From Argyresthia goedartella (lineage: Eukaryota > Arthropoda > Insecta > Lepidoptera > Argyresthiidae): DNA of 64,000 nucleotides. The translations under genes were made by a program, and so were the position numbers. The stretch lies in NCBI GenBank assembly GCA_949825045.1, contig OX463835.1:20663201-20727200 (forward strand). Reading direction: 5' to 3'. The first letter of the stretch is position 1. Each line of letters starts with the position of its first letter. The notes below the pieces were generated by a model. It made no database searches and was not told the origin of the DNA. It saw nothing but the letters and a program-made list of their open reading frames with translations. Shown here piece after piece: positions 43,116 through 54,180 of the stretch.

Positions 43116-43768
43116 CAAAGAACGAATGATTTGAAATCATATTATTTCAAAATTCATCATACGTGTGATTTGATAAGTTAATTATAAATGCACCCTCAAC
43201 CTCAATCGATCGATTGATGTTGTATATAATAATCTGTTACTGTACGAGAATCGGTAATTCGTTCATTTCATTCTTTTTGTGATAACTCCTAATCAAGAAT
43301 GCACTGTTATTGTCCCTTTCTCTTTTTTACTTGGTGTGATGTCAGTTAAGGAAGACAGAGCAAGGAGACATGATGCAGATTTTTCGTTGCATTGCATTTT
43401 TGGAGTATTTTAAAGTTTTTTTATGTTTTTAATTTTTCGAGTTTTCGAGTGTCTTATCGGATTTTGACGTAAAGCAGGGTATATTTAATTGAAGTCTGAG
43501 TAAAATTGTTTAGAAATTTTGCTTTTACGGACGAAAGGTGCGAACATTATTTGTTTGATCGTTGTGTAGTAGCCGGGGAGTATATATTACTTTTGATTCA
43601 TATTGAATTCGCAAATGTAAGTGTGTTTTATCATGCCATCCTCCTACATTATTACACCCCTCTATTATTTTGATTTGTTAGTAATGTATCGATTATTTAT
43701 AGATAATGATGTGAAGCGACACTCATTTTACCAATGCGTATTCCTTCGCGATTTCATTAATCATCGTG
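43116..43768. other. No gene seen
   Basis: Non-coding. No matched repeats found by eye. Confidence 0.3.
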
Positions 43769-43869
43769 GTTAGAGTGTCGATAAGGCGAGTGGGGTTACT
43801 CTTGGTTGATTTTAAAATATTAGATAGTTTCCTTTGCGGGGGCTTCCGCCCCCTTATCGACACTCTGAC
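43769..43869. repeat. Foldback repeat of about 100 bp
   Basis: GTTAGAGTGTCGATAAGG (43769-43786) pairs with CCTTATCGACACTCTGAC (43852-43869) with one mismatch. An inner hairpin GGGGGCTTCCGCCCCC precedes the right arm. The right arm recurs at 9057-9075. The 87-codon frame across it has no domain. Confidence 0.7.
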
Positions 43870-44989
43870 CCATTCTGGCTATAACGCAGTAGGTACAGAA
43901 GATTTAGACACAATCCCATATGCAACAGATGTATCGGAAACGGCAAGCAGTGACGGCGGGGGACCATGTCGGAAGAGCAAGCGTGCCTGGTCCGGCCGAG
44001 GACTGACTCGGAGACGTCGTCCAAGCTAAGCTTTGGCTCCTGCACCAAGACCATGACATACACCGAAGGCAGGTTGGAAGGTAAATTACATATTGCTGTA
44101 TGTTGTTAATTACTATGCATTGATAGTAGATAGTTAGATGATGAGGTGGGTCACCCGCTGAAGCACAGGCGGGTGATTGGTCCTCTATTGTGACTATTTC
44201 ACCCAATTTCAGCCCATTTCTCTCCGCAAATCTGTAGTTGACAAGTCCTCTACTTTAATGCTATCCATCCCTAGTGTATGCCATCTGATGTTTGAATTGA
44301 ACATTGAACATTGAATTGAACATTGTTTAAAACCCCCCCCAAGAAGTGTTGGCTAGTTTCCTCCAGGCCACAGTGAGGATATGTATGGATAGTAAGGGAA
44401 TTGGTGGAAAGGCTGCCCTGATTCCACTTGGCGATTGTTCATGTAAAAATAGAAAGAGGCCTCAGACTGGGCAGATCTAGTATAGATGGCTATTAATATA
44501 TTATTAATATATATTTTGGGTATGGTGCTCTCAGTAGTATGACTACTGAGAGCACCATACCCCTGCTCTGTGTTAAGGGAGATGAGAGATGGACAGTATT
44601 ATGATTTTCATAAGAACATTGGAAAGGATCTACCCGATACAAACAACGAAATGTGGTTGTAGAAATATCTAAATATGATTTCCAACTAATTGATTTCAAA
44701 CCCAAGGGCTCTGCAGAGCAGGCTTTTGTGCATAATCCCTACACACCCACTCTTATTTAACACTTTGACAGCCGATCACGACACTATGTCGTGCGTGACG
44801 CTCAATTTCACCCAGTATGCCGATCATGACACCATATTGTGACGGCCCGTCCTTGATTTTTCATTAAAACACGACGCATTGTTGTGATCAGCGTTTATTG
44901 CCATGCGAAGCTACATTCTTTGGCACACTCATTACAAATGCGCCGATGCAATAAAAAAGCAGACTGACAAACAGGGTAGGAAAGAGACT
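43870..44989. other. No gene seen
   Basis: Contains an inverted pair at about 44519-44566 (GGTATGGTGCTCTCAGTAGT and its complement). Also a tandem-like pair of GCCGATCAxGACACxAT words near 44773 and 44820. No coding region supported. Confidence 0.35.
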
Positions 44990-45135
44990 TCTTTCTACAC
45001 ATCGCGCAACACATTATGAGCGGTGGCCTCGAATGCCGCAGTAGTCACTTTTTAATACCTGTACATATGCGCAGTAATTCCCGCCAACGTCGCCAAGCGC
45101 TCTTAATTTATTGCGCGACATATACTGCCTAAGCT
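44990..45135 (+). repeat. Dispersed repeat, copy A (second at 52.7 kb)
   Basis: Shares ACCTGTACATATGCGCAGTA-type text, AGTAATTCCCGCCAA and GCAGTAGTCAC with 52672-52805, in the same orientation. About 130 bp. No further assignment. Confidence 0.65.
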
Positions 45136-45559
45136 TCAATCTACCCCTCTGCCATTACCCATGCTTTGAAAATTTTCATACGCAGAAGTACTACACAGTC
45201 TGTCACAAAGAACATCTTCAACATGATAGCTACGTGAGATGCAATCCTAGAGTGGAAGAACTCCAAAGACTGTAGGCAGTCTAAGATGTTTATCTTAAGA
45301 AAATACCCCAAAAGTATTTACCTAATCTTAGTAGGGAAAACTTAGCAACACTGGTTGGTAGGTGTGGTGAAAGGTCACTGCAAAATCAATAGACACCTAT
45401 CATTATTAAAGCTCATACAAGGCCTATCATGCCCTCACTGTGGCTTGAAGGAAAGTAGCCAGCACTTCTTGGGAGAATGCGTAATGTATTCAAACATAAT
45501 GATGATGGATAGATTCTGTTGAGAAAGTAATAGAACTATTGTGTGTTGAATTTGGTTGA

Positions 45560-46235
45560 CACATTGTAGTAAGCATATACAGACCCCGTACCAGTTATTA
45601 TGGTATATTTGAATAGTATTGGAAGATGTCTTGAGAGTAGCTTCTAATAGTAACAAAAAAGTAGTCAGTTGCGGTGACTTCAATATAGACTTGCTGGTTT
45701 GCCCGTTGCATACTAAGTTAATAATAATTTTTAAATCATTCAATTTAGTCAACATCTTCACAGTGCCTTCAAGAATAACTGAAACTACTGCAACCTGCCT
45801 TGATAACGTCTTCTGCGGTTGCAAAATTTTGAAAAAGTGTACAATAAATTGTTTAAACTGATCACAGTGGGCAAATTGTTAACTTAAATCACATAAAGTA
45901 GTCTTGTGTAGGCCAATAAAATATAAAAAAAATCATTTAAACAAGATTTACAAAGTAGCTTACCTACTCAAAATAATACTCAAAAAGCGAATGATCACTA
46001 TACGGACTTATTCAACAATCTTTCAGATAGTTTTGAAAACAATTTTAAATTACATAAACTTACAAATAGCGATAGTAAAGTAGAGTTTAGTGAATTGGCA
46101 ACAAAAGGAATCCGTAAAAGTAGGGATACACTTTAGACCAGTCTGGGTTCTATCCGTGGTGAGTAAAATATTTGAGAAGATTATATTCCAAATTCCAAAT
46201 GCCTTCGTATCGTACACCCTTCTTTTATACGCAGT
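45560..46235 (+). pseudogene. Decayed LINE, endonuclease and RT traces
   Basis: VSIYRPRTSYYGIFE (about 45570), then VVSCGDFNIDLL (45661) and IFTVPSRITETTATCLDNVF (about 45755-45815) are the C-terminal half of a LINE endonuclease. After a gap FRPVWVLSVVSKIFEKIIF (about 46132-46190) is the start of a reverse transcriptase. Stops are frequent and the central palm domain with YADD is absent. It looks like a CR1-group copy, older than the one at 48825. Confidence 0.75.
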
Positions 46236-47700
46236 CTCTTATTAATTGTGATGGCCAAATAAAATAGATTGTCTAGTAAATTAGAACTCCTACTACTTGT
46301 GAAACCAGTAAGTAACCCTAATTCTAGAGGTATGAGTAAGAAGTGCTGTCAACTTTGACAATAGATTTTAAACAAGGAATGTTTTAAATTGAATATTTAG
46401 TAATTTTAAATTTCAATAAAAGATATATACTTAAATGTCCCCACTAACAAGAATGATACAGATTAATATTCATTAAATGATTAATAACCTTATAAAGCAG
46501 ATTCATATAATAAAATGTCATAGTATATTTTGAGTATTGACTAAAATGAAATAAAAATTATAAATATTAAAATAATAAAAGGAAAATTTGATATTCATAA
46601 AATTTTGGGGAAGAAACCCCTACCACTTGATTCGGTCTTCTACCCGGATAATTCTACGAAACCAATTAATTTGTAGTTCTGATACTCGTTTATAAAAAGA
46701 GTAGCGTATAAGTATTCTGAATTGGATTTAGTCATAGATTCACCGGATTGGGATGGGGTATGACCGATCAGGATGGGATTATAGTTTTTGAATGACATTC
46801 AACTGTCTCATCAGTCAATATCTGATATTTATGTAGTAAGATTATATTAAATATTCTTCCACATATAGAAAACTATAAACATACACAATGAAGTTTCACT
46901 GGTTGTTTATGTTACATGTTAAGTATGTGTTTCAATAAAGACTTATTTGTCTTTTAGTAATGCACAAAAGCATAGCATGAAGTATAAAATATTTCTGCAC
47001 ATCCATAGAAGTGCGTAAATAGTATGATTCATTTTAAGGTTAATGAATTGACCTTCAATCTACCATCAGCAGATCCAAACATGATATTTTTACTTCGTAA
47101 AGTGCGAAGATATAAGTATATGTATCCGTATAGTAATATAAATATGCACATCTGAATAGAGCATAACTGTGAATTTCCGTACTTCTATTGCTTCATTCTG
47201 GCGTTATGAGAACATTGGCGGTGGCTTTGCGACGGCTTATTCCATAATTTGATCAAAGGTAATTAATTAATAACTATTGTATTAATAAAATTAACCATGA
47301 CCGCCTTCCATGATTGCAATACAAGGTCTAGGGAAATTGAACGTTTATCATCATTCAGTTAAGACGAGAATTGCAGGTTTGTTTATTTAAACTCTGAATT
47401 CTCGACATCGAGTCGAACATATCAAATTGAAAACGTTGTTGCAGAAATTAGTTAACTCAGTAACTACTTTCAATAAGTTTATAGTCTCATTGACTCCAAA
47501 TACTACAATGTAGTGCTTTATTAATATTTCAAACTTCATTCCACGTCGCTGGAATAACCACAAATTGAATATTAATTCAAACTCTCAATTTATTCAACAT
47601 AAATATGAATAATGTGACAGTTGACTGACTTTATCTAGGATTCAGGTAAAAATAGAGTATATAAGGACAGATATTACTTAATACGAGAAGTAAATAAATT
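46236..47700. other. No gene seen
   Basis: AT-rich DNA with no frame or repeat I can name. It lies between a LINE relic and a retrocopy. Confidence 0.3.
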
Positions 47701-47758
47701 CCTTTAAATAACAGACATTAACAGGGAGAGAGATAGGAGTAAATAAATAAGGAATAAA

Positions 47759-48106
47759 ATGTTAAACCTTACCTTCACCCCTTTAGTAACCTCTGTCGAC
47801 GGAGTTTTTGCTCCACAAATGATATCATTCACTAAACACCTCACCGAAACGCTGGCGGACCGCTGGAACCGGACCCCTGCCACAATAATGGGCTGGCTAC
47901 GAGCAAGAATTCAAACCGCCATCATCAGGGCTAGCAGCATGTGCATCCGCGGCACCCGCCATAGGTGGAGTCGCACAGGCCTATATGAGGATGGAGCGGC
48001 AGTCCCACACGTCTTGAACTAGAATGAATATCTTATTTATATTCTCTGTACTTATTTTCATGAATCTTTTGCTTAATAAATTTCTTATCGTTTAAAAAAA
48101 AAAAAA
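47759..48106 (+). pseudogene. Poly(A)-tailed retrocopy, 87-codon ORF
   Basis: An open frame (47759-48022) encodes MLNLTFTPLVTSVDGVFAPQ and continues with MGWLRARIQTAIIRASSMCI and RGTRHRWSRTGLYEDGAA. I recall similar 'VRARxxxAIxRAxxxCxRGxR' text at the C-terminus of insect retroelement-encoded proteins but cannot name the family. After the stop come AATAAA (about 48076) and a run of A at about 48093-48106, the mark of a reverse-transcribed mRNA. It is therefore a retroposed fragment. No target duplication was identified. Confidence 0.5.
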
Positions 48107-48176
48107 ATGTTAGTAAAACATAAGTATACCCTATTGAGAACCCCATAATCTTCTATTATTTTATTACCTAGTTATT

Positions 48177-48215
48177 TATATATATAAATATATATATATA
48201 TATATTTAAACCGAA
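48177..48215. repeat. (TA)n microsatellite
   Basis: Short TA run with one interruption. Confidence 0.85.
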
Positions 48216-48582
48216 TATATTTTTTTCATTCATTCATAGCGAATGTAATTCCCAAACTAAGGTACCTAACGAATGAGCTCTAGTTAAAGTTAACTGTATG
48301 ACACTAGCGATGTGGCGAACACGCGAACTACGACGATGTCTGCGCAAACGCCTGCTTGAGCACCGCCACAAAGCTTCAAAGCAACGCCGCTAGGTGGCGC
48401 GAACATACAACTACCCTTACTTCGCCAGCTATAATAATTATGTAGGCAATCTAACGCAACTAGCATAGGTACCTATTTATTTACCCACGTTATATTATAG
48501 GTAGGTACTCCCGGAAACATGGTTTAAAAACAATAAAAATATATCTTCCTTTCCACACATAAGTAAGTATGGGTACTTATTC
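48216..48582. other. No gene seen
   Basis: Flanking DNA between the microsatellite and the LINE tail. It holds no frame or repeat that I recognise. Confidence 0.3.
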
Positions 48583-51500
48583 TAAAATCAAAAAATCAAA
48601 ATCAAAAATCATTTATTTCCATAGGATGTTGTTACATCACTTAGATCCGTCATTACATTTTTTTGGGTGAGTTCACTAACCCAATGGCGGAATCTGTGGA
48701 GAAGAGCTCACCGAAGAAACTCCACAGTCGTCGCATCTTTTGCGTTTCCTTTTTTAAATAAAATATTGTCAAATTACAAAATGAATGCTAATTATATATC
48801 GAAACAGCCTGTTACTCAAACAATCTATTCCCATGGACATCTGTCCTCTAAGTAATCAGATATCCTGTAGTAACCTTTTTTATACAATTTCTGTTTTATT
48901 ATTATTTTAAACTTGTCTAAAGGTAAGTTTTTAATATCAGTAGGGACCTTATTGTAATAGCGTATACAATTGCCTTTAAAAGAATTACTAATTTTATGTA
49001 GTCGGCTTACATAAGCAACCAACTTGTCTTTATTTCTAGTATTAAAATTGTGTATATCACTGTACTTCTGAAAATTAGTTATATTTCTTTTTACATACAC
49101 AAGATTGTCATAGATATATTGAGACACAAATGTCAGAATATTGATTTCTTTAAACTTTTCCCTCAGTGACACTCTAGGCCCTAATCTATAAATTGCACGA
49201 ACAGCCCGTTTCTGCAGAATAAATATACTATTAGCATTCGCAGCGTGACCCCACAATAAAATACCATAGGTCATTAGACTATGAAAGTAACTAAAGTAGA
49301 CTAGTCTAGCGGTGTCTACGTCGGTAAGAGCTCTAATTTTTTTAACTGCGAACGCTGCCGAACTCAGTCTGTTCGACAATTTATTTATATGAGGATCCCA
49401 TTGTAGTTTGGCGTCTAAAGTAATGCCCAAAAAGACAGTCGACTGCACAAGGTCCAATCTCTGTCCTTTTATAAATATGTCTGTAGTTACCAGGTTCACA
49501 TTGGGTAACTCGAATTTAATACATTTAGTTTTCTTTTCATTAAGTAATAAATTGTTAACAGTAAACCAGTTCACTATACTAGAGATAGCATTGTTTACCT
49601 CGTCATAATTTGATTGCTGTCTTTTAGCTTTAAATATCAAAGAAGTATCATCGGCAAACAATACTAACCCATGTTTTGCTTTAACAAGGTAAGGTAAATC
49701 ATTAATATATACTAAAAACAAGAAAGGACCAAGAATTGAACCTTGCGGTACGCCCATACTTATTGAAGACCCAGGTGATCTTTTCCCATTAACATCGACC
49801 ATCTGAACCCTATCTGTTAGATATGACTCCAGAAGGCCAAGTGCCTGATCTTTTACACCATAATGGCGTAACTTCCTGACAAGAGTGTCATGATGGACGC
49901 AATCAAAAGCCTTGGATAGATCGCAGAAGACACCTATTGCATCCATTGTGTCTTCCCAGGCATCAAAAATATTGTCGATTAGTTCAACACCAGCATCGGC
50001 TGTTGAACGACCCTTTGTGAAACCAAACTGAGCAATATGAATTAAATTATTGAGATAAAAATGACTTTGCAATTGATTAAGTATGAGTTTTTCAAATATT
50101 TTGCTAAGCGTTGGTAGTATCGATATGGGTCTAAAATTGGTGGGGTCTGATGTACTACCAGCTTTGAATAAAGGTATAACTTTACTTAGTTTCATCAAGT
50201 CAGGAAACACACCACTATCTATACATTGATTAAATATACAACAAAGGTGAGGTGCAATACAATCTACAATGGAACTAATAATTTTTACTGATAGACCATG
50301 GGCGTCAGCTGTCTTTTTCATTTCCAGGGATTTAAACGCTTTTACAATGTCTTCATTATTTACGTGCCTAAATTTAAAATCTGTTTTACATTCCTCAAAG
50401 TTTTGTTTAAGTATAGATTCAGCAGCAGCGGGAGATGAATTTAAAGACTTGGTTGTTGAAACTGGAATGTCCGTAAATAAATTTTCGAAAGCTTTTGCTA
50501 CTTCTAGGTCTGTACTTAGCAATTGATTATCTATCTTAAGCTTGAAGTTATTATGTGTAGCTTTGGCCTTTCCAGTCTCTCTGTTTATAATTTGCCAAGT
50601 CGTTTTCATTACATTGCTACTAGATTCAATTTTGTTTTTAATGAAATTAGATTTAGCTACGGCACAAACGCGTTTAAACATTTTTGAATAACTACGAACA
50701 TAATCTAGAAAGGCCGTATTTTTGTTATATGATTTCTCTTCATAGAGTTCATATAATCTTCGTCTGCTCCTATGAATTCCAACTGTCGCCCAATCACTAA
50801 ACAAAGCTTTGTTATTAACTTTTATAGTTTTTGATTTAAATACCGTATCATATTCATTTTTGACAAGGTTAAATACTGAGTTGTACAACAAATTTGGATC
50901 GTCACTGTATGGTATTTCCCATAGTTTATCTAAAATATTATTCCTGTAGTGTTCAAGCCGAGTGTCACTAACGGGCACACATGTAATATCCTCTTTTTGG
51001 TCCTTTTTTATTTTAATATTGAATATACCTATCTGACCAGAGTGATCAGAGGTTAATTTATTGATGACCGATTTGAAAATGGGCGTAATGTTAGTAAATA
51101 TATTGTCAATGCAGGTAGCAGATGTTGCAGTAATTCTAGTAGGATCCAAAAACAGATAGTTCATGTTGTGACATAAAAATAAAGATTTTAATCTAGTACA
51201 AATATTATTATCCTCTAACAGATTAACATTAAAATCACCACAAATTATAAAAAAATTGTTTTTATCGCTGATTTTAATCAACACTTCATCCATTTTCCTT
51301 TCGAATAAATCAAAGGATGAATCTGGTGGTCTGTATACGCTCATTACAATAAGTTGTTCAAGTTCAATACAGGCTATTTCCATGGTACGCTCAACAGACA
51401 GGCTCACTATGTCAACTCGTTCCTTATATTTAAAACTATTATTTACAAGTATTAAGGAGCCACCGCGATCAGCTGTTTTTCTGTTGAACGAACTAGCAAC

Positions 51501-51806
51501 GTGGTGGTTATTAAAGTTGAACATGAACTGATAACTCTTTAAAAAGTGCTCTGTTATACATAAAATATCAATATTATTGCAGTTCATGAATAACTCAATT
51601 TCCAGTTCTTTTCTTAACATGCCCTGTATATTTTGATGAACCACGTTTAAAATATTCTTACTTTTACATTTTTCATTACTAGTAACTTTATTTAATGGGC
51701 AAGATGAAGGTATATTTATACAAATATTAATATTACTGCCAGAGTTACTCTCTGTTGTCCTATGGGTTAATTTAAAGAGCTTGGAACAGATTCCAAGGAG
51801 TACATG
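48583..51806 (-). mobile_element. CR1-group LINE, nearly complete ORF2
   Basis: The 3' end is a short tandem repeat (TTTTTGATTTTGATTTTTTG, 48583-48612) instead of poly(A), which is how CR1-group LINEs end. An AATAAA lies directly before it. ORF2 is intact (see CDS). No ORF1 is visible upstream, where the frame runs into a stop at about 51807, so the copy is 5'-truncated or carries only ORF2. At least two other copies of the family occur at 24988-30483 and probably at 45560. Confidence 0.9.
48825..51806 (-). CDS. CR1-group LINE ORF2: endonuclease and reverse transcriptase
   Basis: A single open frame of about 993 codons (48825-51806). The 939-codon portion from 51644 starts with GTG in MVHQNIQGML, and no ATG lies in the upstream part. 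In that numbering, residues 1-210 are an apurinic-type endonuclease: E32 (CITEHFL), D137 (CGDFNVNLLED) and the SDH motif near 200. The reverse transcriptase spans about 430-720: FRPISILP (504), FCDLSKAFDCVHH (573), GVPQGSILGPFLFLVYINDL (631-650) and the catalytic FADD (663-666). The C-terminus has LQKRAVRAIYRLGPR and YRISDYLEDRCPWE. No stop or frameshift. The enzyme nicks the target and primes reverse transcription there. The missing ATG and ORF1 suggest 5' truncation. Confidence 0.92.
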   Translation of the reverse strand, partial: HVLLGICSKLFKLTHRTTESNSGSNINICINIPSSCPLNKVTSNEKCKSKNILNVVHQNIQGMLRKELEIELFMNCNNIDILCITEHFLKSYQFMFNFNNHHVASSFNRKTADRGGSLILVNNSFKYKERVDIVSLSVERTMEIACIELEQLIVMSVYRPPDSSFDLFERKMDEVLIKISDKNNFFIICGDFNVNLLEDNNICTRLKSLFLCHNMNYLFLDPTRITATSATCIDNIFTNITPIFKSVINKLTSDHSGQIGIFNIKIKKDQKEDITCVPVSDTRLEHYRNNILDKLWEIPYSDDPNLLYNSVFNLVKNEYDTVFKSKTIKVNNKALFSDWATVGIHRSRRRLYELYEEKSYNKNTAFLDYVRSYSKMFKRVCAVAKSNFIKNKIESSSNVMKTTWQIINRETGKAKATHNNFKLKIDNQLLSTDLEVAKAFENLFTDIPVSTTKSLNSSPAAAESILKQNFEECKTDFKFRHVNNEDIVKAFKSLEMKKTADAHGLSVKIISSIVDCIAPHLCCIFNQCIDSGVFPDLMKLSKVIPLFKAGSTSDPTNFRPISILPTLSKIFEKLILNQLQSHFYLNNLIHIAQFGFTKGRSTADAGVELIDNIFDAWEDTMDAIGVFCDLSKAFDCVHHDTLVRKLRHYGVKDQALGLLESYLTDRVQMVDVNGKRSPGSSISMGVPQGSILGPFLFLVYINDLPYLVKAKHGLVLFADDTSLIFKAKRQQSNYDEVNNAISSIVNWFTVNNLLLNEKKTKCIKFELPNVNLVTTDIFIKGQRLDLVQSTVFLGITLDAKLQWDPHINKLSNRLSSAAFAVKKIRALTDVDTARLVYFSYFHSLMTYGILLWGHAANANSIFILQKRAVRAIYRLGPRVSLREKFKEINILTFVSQYIYDNLVYVKRNITNFQKYSDIHNFNTRNKDKLVAYVSRLHKISNSFKGNCIRYYNKVPTDIKNLPLDKFKIIIKQKLYKKGYYRISDYLEDRCPWE

Positions 51807-52259
51807 TCATTATTATTACACTGCTCAATAGAAGCAGGCGTTTCATTAGTCAAAAACTTGACTGAGTTCAAAAACTTGACTGAGTTTTCTACATAGGTAA
51901 TTAACTTAGAAACCTCAATCTAACGTTCTATCTAACCATGTACCTATAGATAGGTACCTATATCCATTGAGCTAGTAGTTCAATGCCTATAACTGCTCAA
52001 TCAACAACCCGTGATATCTATCGAGGCATTGTTAATTCCATAATCATATTTAATACCTACATTCATTTCGTCATACCCCTATGACGTCATATGCCAATGT
52101 CAATTCGTGTCCTACCAAACATATATTTAGGTACCTACTTGCTAACGAAAGTATTTCACAAAGATAGGTATTTAATTAAACGAATTTCCTATTAAACTTC
52201 CTAATTAAAACATCGCATTACTTCCCCTCATAAAGAATACACAAACTATACATACATTG
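51807..52259. other. No gene seen
   Basis: A short direct repeat (AAAACTTGACTGAGTT twice) lies at about 51857-51890, near the 5' end of the LINE. Otherwise AT-rich. Confidence 0.3.
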
Positions 52260-52350
52260 CGTTTATACATAGGCACATACTCTGATCCTATTGTCCTCGG
52301 CCGGGAATCGAACTCGTGATCACTCGTATTGTAGGCAGAATCACAACCAC
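52260..52350 (-). mobile_element. tRNA-derived SINE head, minus strand
   Basis: Reading the minus strand, CGAGTTCGATTCCCGGCCGA (52303-52322) is a box-B-like region preceded by GTGTTGTGGTTGTGATTCTGC, an A-box-like region. It adjoins a second SINE at 52395-52668 on the same strand. Confidence 0.55.
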
Positions 52351-52394
52351 AACACCTTATTCTTTTAACTAAGGTAGGTACCTAAGTATCTTAT

Positions 52395-52668
52395 AAGAAT
52401 TCTTCGAATCATTATCTATCTTTTGGTTTCCCAGATACATAATAATACTTTGGACACTATCCACACCCATTGTTCCAGCCCAAACCAGGACTCCCCGCAT
52501 CCTGGGCACCAGACAACACGTAAATATATAAATAAATATTAAACTTAGATAGATAAACAACCATGACCAGAGTACAAACATCTGCACTCATCGGACAAAC
52601 ACTTGTCCCCACCGGGACTCGAACCCTGGCTTCGTAGGTAGGGTTTCTGCCGACCCATAGGTATATAT
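52395..52668 (-). mobile_element. tRNA-derived SINE, minus strand
   Basis: Box B GGTTCGAGTCC is at 52615-52625 on the minus strand, followed by GGTGGGGACAAGTGTTTGTC and TGCCCAGGATGCGGGGAGTC. The A-box region (GGCAGAAACCCTACCTACG) lies upstream. The body text is of a type I recognise from lepidopteran genomes. The 72-codon frame across it is not a gene. Confidence 0.65.
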
Positions 52669-52671
52669 CCG

Positions 52672-52805
52672 TAGCGCCACACGTTGTGAGCGGTCACCTT
52701 GAATGCGCAGTAGTCACCTTTCAATATCTGTACATACGCGCAGTAATTCCCGCCAAAACGTCGCCCAACGTACTCTATTCGTGGCGCGGCTTGTATATAA
52801 TTAAC
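52672..52805 (+). repeat. Dispersed repeat, copy B (first at 45.0 kb)
   Basis: Matches 44990-45135 through GTGAGCGGTCACCTTGAATG, CAGTAATTCCCGCCAAAACG and GGCGCGGCTT. No coding capacity. Confidence 0.65.
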
Positions 52806-54126
52806 ATTATAAAATATGTAAGTACCTAGCTAGGTACTGCTATTGAAATGACCTGTTGATCCTCTGACTTTCCGTTTGTGATAATTATAGGTAACTAGTG
52901 GATTCAACAGTTTTGAAATAATATGAATAAACCCTACGAGTTAACCGAACGATTCTATGAATAGTAAATTTAAAGATATAACCAGCTAACCATTAATTTA
53001 ATGTCAGACGGAATTTAACCCTCACGCATTTTTATTGGAACATTTCTCCAATTGGAAATATTCTAATACCAACGATTGCGAGCATCTTATTTAGATGATT
53101 TGGCCAAAGTAGTGGGTGAACGTCCATGGGTAGGACTGCAGACGTTGTGATAGTAATAACCTAAAGCTCCCTTTAGAGTGGTTTTTGGTTAAACAGTATC
53201 GTCATGAGGTTCCCCAGCCAGTGATGAATATAAGTGACATAAAATATTGATAATTATCGAGTCCGTGCTTATTAGAACAAATTCCAAGTAAATAACCATT
53301 TTTAAAAGGCATTTCGATTACATGTGTTTATAAAGAAGGGCTTGTGCCAGAGCTCACGTCCAGAAGGGACACGGGCCCTAAGGTCGATCCCTTTAACCCC
53401 GCCTGACGCCAGTGGAGGTCAACCTAGTTCTACGGACCCAAGACAGACGAAGTTAGATTTAGCTAAGCAAAATAAGCTTAAATCTTATAAAATAATGCTT
53501 ACAACCACTCAAAATTGTAAACACAATTTATAAGTAAACATAGGGTTAACTATGTGTTCATTAGTACGCTTTTGGCGTTATCTTTCACATGTTTTGAGGC
53601 CATCCTCCTCCCACTCATTCCCATACACAATCTACGTGACTGCATTATTTTAAGACAGCTGAAGACCTGGAATTAGCCAACTGAATACACCAGCACCTAG
53701 AGACCGCCTGAATCTACTCCAATCCCTCTCGAGTTAGTTTACCTGCCAATCAACTACATATTGACTATTTGGGTTATATTTTTTTTATATGATTTGATAT
53801 TGTGATATCTCCCATCCATCAGTCCAACATGTTTGTTGATCGGTTACGGGATATTTTTATTTGCACCTACCCGTCTCTTAAGTTTTATTCCGTAACCATG
53901 TTAATGTTCATCCAGATATTTTATATACAAATTAGTCAAGAAAAGAAAGATCAAAACAGCCACAATCAAAAAAATATTTAGTTTGTTAGATAGTTTTATA
54001 AGTATTTAGGTATTTCAAGAGTGAGAAGGAAATAACGTAATTATTTGTAATCATACGAATTTCAGATACTTGTTTGTTACATGAACCTAAATAATCGTGT
54101 TTGTCTCCCTAACTACATAACCTCGA
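52806..54126. other. No gene seen
   Basis: Text near 53100-53150 (GTGGGTGAACGTCCATGG, AGGACTGCAGACGTTGTG) may be a repeat fragment. The frame at 53324-53533 has no domain. Confidence 0.3.
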
Positions 54127-54180
54127 CAACCTAGGTTTAGCCGCAACTAAACTCCTGTCTAGCCTAGTCTAAAATCCTAG
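54127..54180. repeat. Sequence flanking the LTR, shared with 27.7 kb
   Basis: About 54 bp from CAACCTAGGTTTAGCCGC to the LTR end also occur next to the LTR fragment at 27737-27792. They are therefore likely to be internal sequence of the parent retrotransposon, not a random flank. Confidence 0.6.

Noticed and set aside
44756..44840. Left end of a piggyBac-like MITE (TTAACACTTTGACAGCC)
   Set aside because: No matching right end was found nearby; a short word only.
52600..52680. Possible tRNA gene on the minus strand
   Set aside because: Same reason: tRNA-like head of a SINE.
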